39,576 nt of DNA from the NCBI GenBank assembly GCA_039190895.1, contig JBCCXY010000015.1, positions 1-39,576 of the forward strand. The letters are read 5' to 3'. The stretch comes from Ovoidimarina sp039190895. Lineage in GTDB: Bacteria > Pseudomonadota > Alphaproteobacteria > Rhodobacterales > Rhodobacteraceae. Shown one piece after another: positions 39,204 through 39,576 of this stretch. Below the pieces are notes generated by a model that saw only the letters and a list, made by a program, of their open reading frames with translations, did not search any database and had not been told where the DNA came from. The position numbers and the translations under genes are program-made. Within the stretch, counting starts at the first letter, position 1; each line of letters opens with the position of its first letter.

Positions 39204-39576
39204 TCAGCTCCATTCCGTGAGAGCCGAGCGCATTAGGCGACGGCAAGAGTAAAAGAGATAAGGTGAAAAGAGCCGCGCCAATTCGCGTCCGACAAAGCTG
39301 TCAGACGCGTAGTGAATTCCCGCCATTTCGCGGTTTTCCGCAACCCGCTGCGCCACATAGAACAGCTCACTCGTCGCCGGGTTTTCCGGAATAAGGCGCG
39401 TCATGGTTTCCGCCACCGAAAACAATTGGAAACTGTGATTGGACGGATAGGAATCATGCGCCGGATTCCCCAGAAACGGGCGTAGCCACGTCGCAAATTG
39501 ATTGGGCCGTGGACGGTCGAATTTCATCTTGTAGACGTATCCAACACGCTCCGTTATATCGAGAACCGTCTGGATC
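39204..39576 (-). CDS. PAP2-superfamily acid phosphatase / haloperoxidase-like enzyme, C-terminal part (5' end outside window)
   Basis: The frame is open to the window edge. The visible ~124 residues contain the PAP2 signature: KMKFDRPRP (KX6RP), YPSNHSFQ (PSGH-like, with Asn in place of Gly) and SELFYVAQRVAENREMAGIHYASD (SRX5HX3D-like, with Glu-Asn-Arg for the usual Ser-Arg). Members are phosphatases or vanadium haloperoxidases. The soluble look and PSNHS variant favour the haloperoxidase-like branch over membrane undecaprenyl-pyrophosphate phosphatases. An internal ATG at 39527 is not the start, because the KX6RP lysine lies just upstream of it. It is the upstream gene of an operon with the subtilase. 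Confidence 0.78.
   Translation of the reverse strand, partial: IQTVLDITERVGYVYKMKFDRPRPNQFATWLRPFLGNPAHDSYPSNHSFQLFSVAETMTRLIPENPATSELFYVAQRVAENREMAGIHYASDSFVGRELARLFSPYLFYSCRRLMRSALTEWS

Noticed and set aside
1..39576. tRNA genes, CRISPR arrays, insertion sequences, phage or toxin-antitoxin genes
   Set aside because: None were recognised by eye on either strand. A tRNAscan or IS search could still reveal something short.

Overview
The window reads as GC-rich alphaproteobacterial chromosome, most likely from the Rhodobacteraceae (Roseobacter group). This rests on GC-ending codons, the alphaproteobacterial long form of ribosomal protein L25, a deoC/aldehyde dehydrogenase pair, an exosortase fused to EpsI (XrtD type) and succinoglycan-like Exo proteins. 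The taxonomic call is inference. No tRNA, rRNA, CRISPR array or transposase was seen.

Layout. (1) 1-835: the 3' end of a LamG-domain surface protein with a Glu-Pro repeat, then a strong terminator. (2) 837-17034: a first polysaccharide locus. It has a Wzy/ligase-type polymerase, a split Alg14/Alg13-type transferase (PssD/PssE-like), two GT2 glycosyltransferases, a tightly coupled four-gene cassette (asparagine-synthetase-like, polysaccharide deacetylase, ATP-grasp, PHP), a pyruvyl transferase, a FrhB-type iron-sulfur protein, a HAD-UbiA fusion, UDP-glucose dehydrogenase and the exosortase XrtD-EpsI. (3) 17110-22195: a housekeeping island with deoC, a small membrane protein, a double-domain aldehyde dehydrogenase, a secreted hypothetical and rplY, closed by a terminator. 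(4) 22542-37307: a second locus resembling the rhizobial succinoglycan (exo) cluster. It has exoL-like, a Stf0 sulfotransferase, exoY, a Wzx-type flippase, an ExoV-like pyruvyl transferase, an ExoQ-like polymerase, a double GT2 protein, an ExoX-like small protein, ExoP-like Wzz/kinase, exoM, exoA, a GT-B transferase and a LuxR-type regulator with a degenerate receiver. (5) 37614-39576: a leaderless subtilase and a PAP2-family enzyme that runs off the window.

How the genes fit together. In locus 4, ExoY would load the first sugar on undecaprenyl phosphate. ExoL, ExoA, ExoM and the other transferases would extend it, the ExoV-like enzyme and the sulfotransferase would decorate it, the flippase and ExoQ-like protein would export and polymerise it, and the ExoP-like protein would set chain length. 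The ExoX-like protein and LuxR protein are likely brakes or regulators. The outer-membrane export protein (ExoF/Wza) is not in the window. In locus 2, Ugd supplies UDP-glucuronate, a plausible donor for the PssD/PssE pair.

The best candidate for an undescribed system is the coupled four-gene cassette at 5614-9526. All its products look cytoplasmic, and together they could deacetylate an amino sugar and attach a carboxylate to it. Other points of note are an ExoP-like protein lacking the Walker A lysine, a palindrome and repeats packed into the exoY upstream region, three convergent antisense gene overlaps, and a subtilase with a large helical insertion.
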